From contig JAJQID010000090.1 of assembly GCA_021199405.1 (NCBI GenBank), positions 1-12,957 of the forward strand: a stretch of DNA of 12,957 bases, read 5' to 3'. Shown here piece after piece: positions 7,901-12,957 of the stretch. Below the pieces are notes generated by a model. It saw only the letters and a program-made list of their open reading frames with translations, did not search any database and was not told where the DNA came from. Position numbers and translations under genes: made by a program. Position 1 is the stretch's first letter. Each line of letters starts with the position of its first letter. The stretch is from Lachnospiraceae bacterium (GTDB taxonomy: Bacteria; Bacillota; Clostridia; Lachnospirales; Lachnospiraceae).

Positions 7901-8702
7901 GCAGGCCATGAAGCGGCTGCAGAAAATGACCGGCCCCTTTATTCTGCGCAGGCTGAAGGGCGACGTCCTGAAGGATCTGCCTGATAAGCTGGAGGAAGTG
8001 CGCTATGTGCGTCTTGCCGGGGAGCAGCAAAAGCTGTACGATGGTCAGGTGCTTCATATGAGGGAGGTGGTCTCCGCTCAGGATGCGGAGGACTTTAACA
8101 AAAATAAACTGGCGATACTGGCGGAACTCACGCGCCTTCGGCAGATTTGCTGTAACCCGTCCTTATGTTTCGACAGTTATCAGGGAGAGTCGGCCAAAAC
8201 GGACGCCTGCCTGGAGTTGATTCAGAGCGCCATCGACGGCGGCCACAGGATGCTGTTGTTTTCCCAGTTCACCTCCATGCTGGAGATTTTGCAGAAGCGT
8301 CTGGATCAGGAGGGAATCGCTTATTATACTATTACGGGCGCTACGCCTAAGAAGACCCGCCTGGAGCTGGTCAATGATTTTAACTGCGGGGAGGTCCCGG
8401 TTTTCCTGATTTCTCTGAAGGCCGGAGGCGTAGGCTTAAATCTGACCGGTGCGGATATGGTGATTCATTATGATCCCTGGTGGAATGTGGCCGCTCAGAA
8501 TCAGGCCACTGACCGTGCCCACCGTATTGGCCAGACAAAAAAGGTGACGGTTTTTAAGCTTATCGCCAAGGGCTCCATCGAGGAAAAAATCTTAAAACTC
8601 CAGGAGGACAAGCGGGAACTGGCCGACCAGGTCATCAGCGGCGAGACCGGACAGCTGAGCAGCATGACCAGGGAGGAGCTGCTGGGACTTTTGGAGGTAT
8701 AG
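4974..8702 (+). CDS. SWIM-SNF2 family DNA-dependent ATPase
   Basis: A 1242-residue SNF2-family ATPase, a DNA translocase thought to remodel protein-DNA complexes. Domain order: a highly charged Ala/Glu/Arg/Lys-rich helix, probably coiled coil (~15-60); a SWIM-like zinc finger (168-192); a long region matching the bacterial SNF2-associated type (~420-740); the ATPase N-lobe (~760-960); and the C-lobe (~1085-1195). Core motifs are intact: MRPYQKDGYKWL, DDMGLGKT with Walker A Lys793, DEAQ at 905-908 (normal for bacterial members), LTGTPIENRLSELWSIFDY from 932, and QATDRAHRIGQ at 1177-1187. The SWIM finger reads C168-x-C170-x2-C173 then C190-x-Y192, so the expected final histidine is tyrosine. 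The start ATG has GGAGGA seven bases upstream. No good promoter was found in the 55-base gap after the hydrolase. Cellular role unknown; no restriction or defence partner is adjacent. Confidence 0.93.
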   Translation: MNQSRRAAGRTKGTKETAAERKARAEAVRKAEEKRLAEETRREKEALEGAEAEKLRLAAKGYQPLAETAVVDSDSKIGGGSIAQLEKYLYFDGEQIGSSVSFPEASRNKGYDLYLKGKVDNVELSTGYDEYRSNSESQGQAVWHVKAGQSEFVTTVVFNKNRVVKRQCSCPACTKRLSWYGWYEVDDPDCQYMAALLYWVRDYLKSHNIGDATDRNAECLMAANRRRRSNILVADKTWKEESLTLKPRLVKKDGTLTASFKVGTGRLFVIKQLDEFCANVRNCATATYGSNTQINHRRSNFTLESQKWLSFIERIVQEEEEFGQRMEDAANSRYYYPRSVRVGSSLNLFGWRLDEFYNEIGDGDVEYEDRDVQPAVKTRLYQGEGNPRIQMNISEYKEKGSQTSSRQKARGLSQSGTAQIQASSAEFHGIRVRGKLPELSFGMNCAYYVSEDRLCRSEEGYRDRIGSLVSMSGEDGTFSMLIGRNNMSEFYYQVLPAMQDILEVKENNPDRIHAFLPPQVNFVFYLDADENDAFCESYARYEDKSFSITDWLDESRKTDVETYRDYTAEQEILYRLLGWLPQVNLKRRELSCGQDEDRIYRLMSDGVEELLSLGEVQCTDRFRSRRKFKRVKVSVGVSVSSGLLDLDIITEDVPPEELLDLLGSYRAKKSYYRLKDGSYVDLNDQSLELLAELMDSMHVKPKEFVQGKMHLPLYRTLYLNKMLEENESVYSDRDSRFREMVKGFKTINDADFDVPESLSKIMRPYQKDGYKWLRTLEAWQFGGILADDMGLGKTLQIIALLLSAKERREASVSEAKKLSAAAAVNPEISGTSLVVAPASLVFNWGEEFARFAPSLKILLVTGTQEERQAKIAGYRDYDVLVTSYDLLKRDIHHYEGLEFAYEVIDEAQYIKNHITAAAKAVKVVKSRYRFALTGTPIENRLSELWSIFDYLMPGFLYPYDTFKREIETQIVKYQDEQAMKRLQKMTGPFILRRLKGDVLKDLPDKLEEVRYVRLAGEQQKLYDGQVLHMREVVSAQDAEDFNKNKLAILAELTRLRQICCNPSLCFDSYQGESAKTDACLELIQSAIDGGHRMLLFSQFTSMLEILQKRLDQEGIAYYTITGATPKKTRLELVNDFNCGEVPVFLISLKAGGVGLNLTGADMVIHYDPWWNVAAQNQATDRAHRIGQTKKVTVFKLIAKGSIEEKILKLQEDKRELADQVISGETGQLSSMTREELLGLLEV

Positions 8703-8722
8703 GGGAATTTACGAAATAAGGC

Positions 8723-8751
8723 TTTACACTTCCGAAGAAAGCATTTATAAT
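8723..8751 (+). promoter_or_regulatory. Strong sigma-A-type promoter for the small-protein unit
   Basis: TTTACA (8723-8728) and a perfect TATAAT (8746-8751) are separated by 17 bases, one of the two best promoters in the window. Transcription should begin near 8758, about 60 bases before the mini-ORF. Confidence 0.85.
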
Positions 8752-8802
8752 CAGATCAGTGACTGAGGAAAAACTCTTAACAGAATTTACTGAGAAATTT
8801 CC

Positions 8803-8838
8803 AGGAGAGAGATACGTATGATGGTAAAAAGGCGGTGA
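8803..8838 (+). other. Six-codon mini-ORF with its own ribosome binding site
   Basis: AGGAGA at 8803-8808 lies nine bases before ATG at 8818, which opens a frame reading MMVKRR and a TGA stop at 8836-8838. The stop is four bases before the ATG of the 59-residue gene, whose own binding sequence AAGGCGG (8829-8835) lies inside the mini-ORF. The layout suggests a leader peptide translationally coupled to the downstream gene. It could equally be an accidental start. Confidence 0.45.
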
Positions 8839-8842
8839 AAGG

Positions 8843-9022
8843 ATGGAAGCATCAGGCATGACATTGGACGAATTGAAACAGGTCACTATTGATTATTATG
8901 TGAATTTGCAGCGCATTAAAAAGGCGGATACGGGAAATAACCCTGAGCTGGAATATCAGTTGAGAGTATTTAAAAATAAACTGTCCGCGCTTGGGATTCC
9001 GGCTGAGGAATATGAGATGTAG
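8843..9022 (+). CDS. Small 59-residue protein of unknown function
   Basis: I do not recognise a family. The 59-residue protein begins MEASGMTLDELKQ and ends in GIPAEEYEM. It looks all-helical: a first amphipathic helix around residues 7-27 (with IDYYVNLQRIKK), a TGNNP break at 30-34, and a second helix around 35-50 (ELEYQLRVFKNKLSAL). It has no cysteine or tryptophan, no signal peptide and no membrane segment, and is mildly acidic (10 Asp/Glu against 7 Lys/Arg). The ATG at 8843 is supported by AAGGCGG seven bases upstream; Met6 is a poorer alternative. It has its own strong promoter and terminator, which supports a real gene. A helical-hairpin partner or regulator is possible but is only a guess. 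Confidence 0.8.
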   Translation: MEASGMTLDELKQVTIDYYVNLQRIKKADTGNNPELEYQLRVFKNKLSALGIPAEEYEM

Positions 9023-9053
9023 CGACAGGAAAAATGCAAAAGAAGGCTGAATG

Positions 9054-9100
9054 AAAAGGTACAGAGAGGACACGAAGAAGCGTCTCCGCTGTACCTTTTT
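9054..9100 (+). terminator. Strong intrinsic terminator after the 59-residue gene
   Basis: AAAAGGTACAG (9054-9064) pairs perfectly with CTGTACCTTTT (9089-9099), an 11-base-pair stem with partial pairing further in, ending in five T residues. The A-run on the left arm means it could also work on the minus strand. It closes the transcription unit opened at 8723. Confidence 0.88.
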
Positions 9101-9188
9101 GCTATCTATGTTCAGGATAACTGAGGGGACTTTGTCTGACAGCATCATACAGCAGTAAGCATGGCTGTTACCGGATGGAATCCGAAAA

Positions 9189-9195
9189 AAGGAGG
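9189..9195 (+). promoter_or_regulatory. Ribosome binding site that selects the start at 9205
   Basis: A perfect AAGGAGG lies nine bases before ATG 9205. The earlier in-frame ATG at 9175 has no such sequence and would place the binding site inside its coding region, so 9205 is preferred. Confidence 0.8.
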
Positions 9196-9204
9196 GACAC
9201 GACT

Positions 9205-11772
9205 ATGGCGGCATTTGAGAAAATATTGAGCGGGCATAAAGGGCTGGATGAGACGCTGGATTATATCCGGCTGGGTGATAACGTAGTGTGGCAGGTGACC
9301 CGCCTTGAGGATTTCAGATTCTTTATGGAGCGGTTTGTGAAGCAGGCCATCGCGGATGGACGAAACCTGATTTACATGCGGTTTGCCAGTCATGCGCCCC
9401 TGCTGGAGCCTCAGCCGGGGTTGAAAATCTATGAGTTTGACCCGGATCAGGGCTTCGAGACCTTTACGGTGGAGATTCACAACCGCATCGCCGAGGAGGG
9501 GTATGACGCCTTTTATGTGTTTGACAGTCTGTCCTCCCTGCAGTCGGTGTGGTATACGGACCTGATGATGGGAAATTTTTTCCGGCTGACCTGTCCATTT
9601 CTGTTTGAACTGGATACAGTAGCCTATTTTCCACTGCTCCGGGGGCGGCATTCCTACAGTGCGGTAGCCAAAATCCGGGATACTACCCAGCTTTTGCTGG
9701 ACGTCCACAGCGCGGATCGGCTTTACGTTCATCCGCTGAAGGTCTGGAACCGATATCTGCCGGAGATGTTTCTGCCTCATGCCTGTTCCATGGAAGACGA
9801 CAGCTGTGTGGCTCTGGGCGGCGGCGTCCCCATGAGCCGGTATTATCGGATTATGGAGGAAGTCAACGCCAAAAGCCAGGATCAGAATCTGGACAGCCAT
9901 GACCGCTTTTTTGCTCTGGCCAGGCTGGAATATCAGCGGGGAAACTTCAGTGAGGAGACGGAGAATCTGATCATTGAGAGCACCATGACGAAGGACAAAC
10001 GGCTCCATGAGCGGATCCGGGAATATTTTGAACCGAAGGATTATTTTGCGCTTCGGGATCGGATGGTGGGCAGCGGCTCCATCGGGGGCAAGGCCTGCGG
10101 TATGCTGCTGGCCCGGCGGATTGTGGAGAAGCGGCTGCCGGAGTACGCCATGTATACAGAGCCTCATGATTCTTATTATATTGGTTCGGATGTTTTTTAC
10201 ACCTATATTGTGATGAACAACTGCTGGGATATCCGCCTGGCGCAGCGCACCCGGGAGGGGTATTTTTCTGAGGCGGAAAATCTGCGGAAGGCTCTCCTGT
10301 CGGGGATTTTCCCGGACGATATCCGGGAGGAATTCCGCACCATGCTGGAATATTTTGGCGCCTCTCCCATTATTGTGCGCTCCTCCAGCTTCCTGGAGGA
10401 TGGCTTCAATAACGCTTTCGCAGGGAAATATGAATCCGTATTCTGCGTCAATCAGGGCAGCCCTGAGGAGCGGCTGACCGCCTTTGAGAATGCAGTGCGC
10501 AGGGTGTACGCAAGCACCATGGATATTTCTGCCCTGGAATACCGCAGGCAGCGGGGGTTGGACAATCAGGATGAACAGATGGCCATTTTAGTACAGCGGG
10601 TTTCCGGCGCTTTCTGGGGGAAGCTGTTTTTCCCGGCGGCCGCGGGGGTGGGCTACAGCTACAGCGTGTACCGCACCAGTCGGGACATGGATCCGGCGGC
10701 GGGACTTCTGCGCATTGTGGCGGGGCTGGGCACCCGGGCGGTGGATCGCCCGGAAAACGATTATCCCAGGCTGGCCAGTCTGGATCGTCCGTCAGTTTCC
10801 CTGTACAGCTCTGTGGCGGATAAGCATCGGTATTCTCAGAGAAATATTGACGTGCTGGATCTTTCAGAAAATCAGATCAGAACCCTGACTTTCGATTCTG
10901 TGATGAATGATCTGCCTCTTTGGTACAAAAAGGCGGTGATGGAGCGGGATTATGAGGCGGAAAGCGCTCTGGAGCGGATGAACCGATGGCGGCAGGTATG
11001 GTTTGTCAATTGCCAGAAATTATTGAATAACGAACAGTTTACCACGTTTATGCAGAGGATGCTGAAGGTGCTGGACGAGGTCTATGAGAACCCGGTGGAC
11101 ATTGAATATACGGTTAATCTGGATGAAAACGGTGATTTTGTGGTGAATCTGCTGCAGTGCCGCTCGCTGTATACGGGAACCCAGGGCGGGCAGGTGCCGA
11201 TCCCGACGCTGCCTTCGCAGGATATTTTCTTTTCCTTAAAGGATTCCTCCATGGGAAATGCAAGGGAATTAAAAGTCGATGCGGTGGTTCAGATTGATCC
11301 CATTGGATATTACAACTATCCTTACAACAAAAAAACCAAGGTGGCTGAGGCAGTTCGCCAGATCAATCTGTATTATCAGAGACTGGGAAAGCATCCCATC
11401 CTGATGACGCCCGGGCGGGTGGGCACTTCTTCTCCGGAGCTGGGCGTGCCGGTGACTTTTGCCGCCATTTCCGGTTTTGCGGGTATCTGCGAGATCTCCG
11501 ACAGCCGGGCGGGATATATGCCGGAGTTAAGCTACGGCAGTCACATGTTCCAGGATCTGGTGGAAGCGGATATTTTTTACAGCGCCGTCTGGAATGATAA
11601 GAGAACTCTGGCTTACCGGGAGGATTTTTTCAGAGAGCTGCCCGACAGATTCCCGGATATCTGCCCGGAGTTTGAGTCTCTTTTTGAAATGTTCCGCGTG
11701 ACGGAGCCGGAGGGGCTGTATTACTGGAATGATGTGAAGAGCGGGAGGACGCTGTGCGGGTATCTGAGGTGA
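9205..11772 (+). CDS. PEP-synthase/PPDK-like ATP-grasp protein with degenerate RecA-like N-domain
   Basis: An 855-residue protein built around a PPDK_N (PEP synthase / pyruvate phosphate dikinase) ATP-grasp domain. Residues ~10-240 resemble a KaiC/RecA fold: GLDETLDYIRLGDNV at 13-27 and a hydrophobic YVFDSLSSL strand like a Walker B. No GxxxxGK[ST] P-loop is present. The ATP-grasp part (~285-655) keeps GSIGGKACG (Lys296), IVRSSSFLEDGF (Arg392), GLGTRAVDR, DIEY (Asp632, Glu634) and LLQCRS (Gln651), so nucleotide binding looks intact. The swivelling phosphohistidine domain and PEP/pyruvate-binding barrel of true dikinases are absent. Instead a ~200-residue C-terminal domain carries PGRVG (736-740), LGVPVTFA and SYGSHMFQDLVEA (His780). 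It is therefore unlikely to make PEP in the usual way. No clear promoter lies in 9101-9204. Substrate unknown. Confidence 0.85.
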   Translation: MAAFEKILSGHKGLDETLDYIRLGDNVVWQVTRLEDFRFFMERFVKQAIADGRNLIYMRFASHAPLLEPQPGLKIYEFDPDQGFETFTVEIHNRIAEEGYDAFYVFDSLSSLQSVWYTDLMMGNFFRLTCPFLFELDTVAYFPLLRGRHSYSAVAKIRDTTQLLLDVHSADRLYVHPLKVWNRYLPEMFLPHACSMEDDSCVALGGGVPMSRYYRIMEEVNAKSQDQNLDSHDRFFALARLEYQRGNFSEETENLIIESTMTKDKRLHERIREYFEPKDYFALRDRMVGSGSIGGKACGMLLARRIVEKRLPEYAMYTEPHDSYYIGSDVFYTYIVMNNCWDIRLAQRTREGYFSEAENLRKALLSGIFPDDIREEFRTMLEYFGASPIIVRSSSFLEDGFNNAFAGKYESVFCVNQGSPEERLTAFENAVRRVYASTMDISALEYRRQRGLDNQDEQMAILVQRVSGAFWGKLFFPAAAGVGYSYSVYRTSRDMDPAAGLLRIVAGLGTRAVDRPENDYPRLASLDRPSVSLYSSVADKHRYSQRNIDVLDLSENQIRTLTFDSVMNDLPLWYKKAVMERDYEAESALERMNRWRQVWFVNCQKLLNNEQFTTFMQRMLKVLDEVYENPVDIEYTVNLDENGDFVVNLLQCRSLYTGTQGGQVPIPTLPSQDIFFSLKDSSMGNARELKVDAVVQIDPIGYYNYPYNKKTKVAEAVRQINLYYQRLGKHPILMTPGRVGTSSPELGVPVTFAAISGFAGICEISDSRAGYMPELSYGSHMFQDLVEADIFYSAVWNDKRTLAYREDFFRELPDRFPDICPEFESLFEMFRVTEPEGLYYWNDVKSGRTLCGYLR

Positions 11773-11793
11773 GCAATTTTATCGGAAAATTTT

Positions 11794-11840
11794 AGAAATT
11801 TAAAAAAAGTGCTTGCATAATCCTTCAAAATGTGTATAAT
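11794..11840 (+). promoter_or_regulatory. tRNA-Gln promoter with A/T-rich upstream element
   Basis: TTGCAT (11813-11818) and a perfect TATAAT (11835-11840) are separated by 16 bases. An A/T-rich run at about 11794-11809 lies directly upstream, as in the UP elements of strong stable-RNA promoters. Transcription would begin near 11847. Confidence 0.75.
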
Positions 11841-11847
11841 GATTAAT

Positions 11848-11866
11848 GCGCCGCGTGGAACGGCGC
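11848..11866 (+). other. Perfect GC hairpin in the tRNA-Gln 5' leader
   Basis: GCGCCG (11848-11853) pairs with CGGCGC (11861-11866) around a seven-base loop. It lies at the predicted transcript 5' end, nine bases before the mature tRNA. It would be removed with the leader by RNase P and may protect the precursor or affect processing. Confidence 0.6.
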
Positions 11867-11875
11867 TCATCGGAT

Positions 11876-11948
11876 AGCGCTATCGCCAAACGGTAAGGCA
11901 ACGGACTCTGACTCCGTCATTTTCCAGGTTCGAATCCTGGTAGCGCTG
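11876..11948 (+). tRNA. trnQ: tRNA-Gln (anticodon CUG)
   Basis: A complete 73-base cloverleaf. The acceptor arms AGCGCTA and TAGCGCT pair over seven bases, with discriminator G. The D arm is GCC/GGC around AAACGGTAA. The anticodon arm is ACGGA/TCCGT with loop CTCTGAC, giving CTG at positions 34-36, which reads the glutamine codon CAG. The T arm is CCAGG/CCTGG with loop TTCGAAT. The variable region is CATTTT, six bases, one longer than usual. CCA is not encoded and must be added after transcription. Confidence 0.97.
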
Positions 11949-11954
11949 GAGAGG

Positions 11955-11984
11955 CCTCGACAGAGAAATCTGCCGGGGTTTTTT
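11955..11984 (+). terminator. Intrinsic terminator of the tRNA-Gln gene
   Basis: CCTCG (11955-11959) pairs with CGGGG (11974-11978, one G-T pair). CAG/CTG continues the stem past one mismatch, the loop is AGAAAT, and six T residues follow. It lies six bases after the mature tRNA 3' end. Confidence 0.85.
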
Positions 11985-12044
11985 ACGTGTAAATTTTTTT
12001 AAAATTTTCCCTGTAATAAAAATGTAACAATTTCGGAAACGGTA

Positions 12045-12073
12045 TTGAGTTTTTGAAACCGGGAGGTTATAAT
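12045..12073 (+). promoter_or_regulatory. Sigma-A-type promoter for the thioesterase-cvfB operon
   Basis: TTGAGT (12045-12050) and a perfect TATAAT (12068-12073) are separated by 17 bases. The expected transcript start is near 12080, giving a leader of about 25 bases with GAAGGGAG (12093-12100) as the ribosome binding site. Confidence 0.82.
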
Positions 12074-12104
12074 AGTCGGCAGGAAAAAGAAAGAAGGGAG
12101 ACAC

Positions 12105-12824
12105 ATGTATCAGTTTGAGAGCCGGGTCAGGTATAGTGAGCTGAATGAAGACGGTCTTCTGGCGGTGCCGAAGATCGTAGATTATTTTCAGGACTGTTCC
12201 ATCTTTCAGTCGGAAAGTCTGGGGGTGGGACTTGATTATCTGACGGAGAGAAAGATCGCGTGGATTTTGTCCTTCTGGCAGATACAGATTATGAGAAGGC
12301 CGGGCTTTGAAGAGAGAGTGACGGTCGGAACCTTTCCCTATGAATTTAAGGGCTTTCTGGGGATGCGTAATTTCTTCATGAAGGATGAGACGGGGCAGAT
12401 GCTGGTGCAGGCCAATTCCATCTGGTCGCTGCTGGACACGGAGCGATTCAGACCAGTCAGACCGGATGAGGAAATGATGAATCGCTATATTCTGGAGGAG
12501 CGGCTGCCCATGAGGTACGCGCCCAGAAAGCTTGCCATGGAGAAGGGCGGCGAGCGGCTGGCTCCCATACAGATTACGCCGGATTATCAGGACACCAACC
12601 ATCATGTGAACAATGCCAGATATGTGACCATTGCCATGGATGCGTTGGAAATGATGGGAGAAAGGCCGCAGGTGAAAGAGCTGCGGGTCGAGTATAAGGG
12701 ACAGGCTCACAAAGGAGACCTGATCTACCCGGTGGTGCTTCAAACCGCGGAGGGGTATCAGGTGAAGCTGGAAAATGAGCAGGGAGTGGCCCTGATTAAT
12801 ATGCATATTTTTATACAGGAGTAA
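12105..12824 (+). CDS. Acyl-ACP thioesterase family protein
   Basis: A 239-residue double hot-dog thioesterase of the acyl-ACP thioesterase (FAT) family, which releases free fatty acids from acyl carrier protein, or acts on related acyl thioesters, in the cytoplasm. The N-terminal hot-dog starts RVRYSELNEDGLLAVPKIVDYFQD (about residues 7-30). The IAWILSFWQIQIMRRP strand (51-66) and a GTFPYEFKGFLGMRNF segment follow. The second hot-dog carries the active-site DTNHHVNNARYV, giving Asp163, Asn165 and His167, followed by LRVEYKGQA with Glu196. The position often filled by cysteine in plant enzymes is not cysteine here, which is common in bacteria. It has its own promoter, and the cvfB start follows two bases after its stop, so the two form an operon. 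Chain-length preference cannot be read from the sequence. Confidence 0.93.
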   Translation: MYQFESRVRYSELNEDGLLAVPKIVDYFQDCSIFQSESLGVGLDYLTERKIAWILSFWQIQIMRRPGFEERVTVGTFPYEFKGFLGMRNFFMKDETGQMLVQANSIWSLLDTERFRPVRPDEEMMNRYILEERLPMRYAPRKLAMEKGGERLAPIQITPDYQDTNHHVNNARYVTIAMDALEMMGERPQVKELRVEYKGQAHKGDLIYPVVLQTAEGYQVKLENEQGVALINMHIFIQE

Positions 12825-12826
12825 TT

Positions 12827-12957
12827 ATGATTCAATTAGGAGAAATGCAGACGCTCAAAATCGCCCGCAGGGTGGATTTTGGCGTATATCTGACAGAGGA
12901 GGACGGTGCGGAAGAGGTGCTTCTTCCTAATAAATATGTGCCGGAGGGAAAGCAGCC
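12827..12957 (+). CDS. cvfB: CvfB/YitL-like S1 RNA-binding protein, 3' end outside the window
   Basis: The first 43 codons of a protein matching the N-terminal S1-like domain of the CvfB/YitL family, multi-S1 plus winged-helix proteins that bind RNA (CvfB was named as a virulence regulator in Staphylococcus aureus). The opening MIQLGEMQTLKIARRVDFG and the later EEVLLPNKYVPEGKQ are characteristic. The start ATG is two bases after the thioesterase stop, and the binding sequence AGGAG (12817-12821) runs up against that stop, so translation is probably coupled. Only about 15 percent of the expected length is visible. Confidence 0.85.
   Translation, partial: MIQLGEMQTLKIARRVDFGVYLTEEDGAEEVLLPNKYVPEGKQ

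Noticed and set aside
9145..10167. A 340-codon open frame on the minus strand opposite the PPDK-like gene
   Set aside because: Composition is rich in His, Pro, Gln and Arg with no motif and no ribosome binding site, as expected for an antisense shadow.
11775..11791. AATTTT/AAAATT inverted repeat after the PPDK-like gene as a terminator or CodY site
   Set aside because: The stem is A/T only and no T run follows directly; it has two extra bases compared with a CodY box and is better explained as part of the A/T-rich promoter upstream region.
11875..11947. Direct repeat TAGCGCT at both ends of the tRNA as an integration attachment site
   Set aside because: It arises because the acceptor sequence AGCGCT is its own reverse complement; there is no integrase or mobile element nearby.
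12012..12028. Direct TGTAA repeats upstream of the thioesterase promoter as an operator (for example for a fatty-acid regulator)
   Set aside because: Short, A/T-rich and not an inverted repeat; no match to a known lipid-regulator site that I recognise.
11880..12806. A 308-codon open frame on the minus strand
   Set aside because: It runs through the tRNA-Gln gene, a terminator and a promoter and lies opposite the thioesterase gene, so it cannot be a real gene.

Overview
The window looks like a chromosomal stretch from a Bacillota of the Lachnospiraceae/Clostridia type. The grounds are balanced base composition, strong GGAGG ribosome binding sites, sigma-A-like promoters, a two-subunit iron-sulfur serine dehydratase, and acyl-ACP thioesterase and CvfB/YitL-like genes typical of the group. 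I could not run a taxonomic search. No phage, transposase, CRISPR array or other obvious mobile element was seen.

Layout. At 1-853 lies the 3' part of a family 2 glycosyltransferase on the plus strand. It meets sdaAA tail to tail with one base between the stops. sdaAB (1819-2481) and sdaAA (855-1727) lie on the minus strand and encode the two chains of L-serine dehydratase. A short array of related hairpin-forming repeats sits between them. Divergent from sdaAB is a MalY/PatB-type C-S lyase (2720-3919), then an alpha/beta hydrolase of the monoacylglycerol-lipase type (4016-4918), then a 1242-residue SWIM-SNF2 ATPase (4974-8702).

From 8723 to 9100 there is a compact self-contained transcription unit. 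It has a near-consensus promoter, a six-codon mini-ORF, a 59-residue protein of unknown function and a strong hairpin terminator. Next is an 855-residue protein (9205-11772) with a RecA/KaiC-like N-terminal domain lacking a P-loop, an apparently intact PEP-synthase/PPDK ATP-grasp domain, and a C-terminal domain that is not the usual phosphohistidine/PEP-binding part. A tRNA-Gln(CUG) gene follows with its own promoter, leader hairpin and terminator. Last comes a promoter driving an acyl-ACP thioesterase and the start of a CvfB-like S1 RNA-binding protein, which runs off the right edge.

How the genes may work together. Serine dehydratase and the C-S lyase both release pyruvate and ammonia from amino acids and share one divergent control region, so joint control is plausible but unproven. 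The thioesterase and cvfB form an operon. No clear link joins the SNF2 ATPase, the 59-residue protein and the PPDK-like protein beyond adjacency. The least explained parts are the 8723-9100 unit and the 9205-11772 protein.
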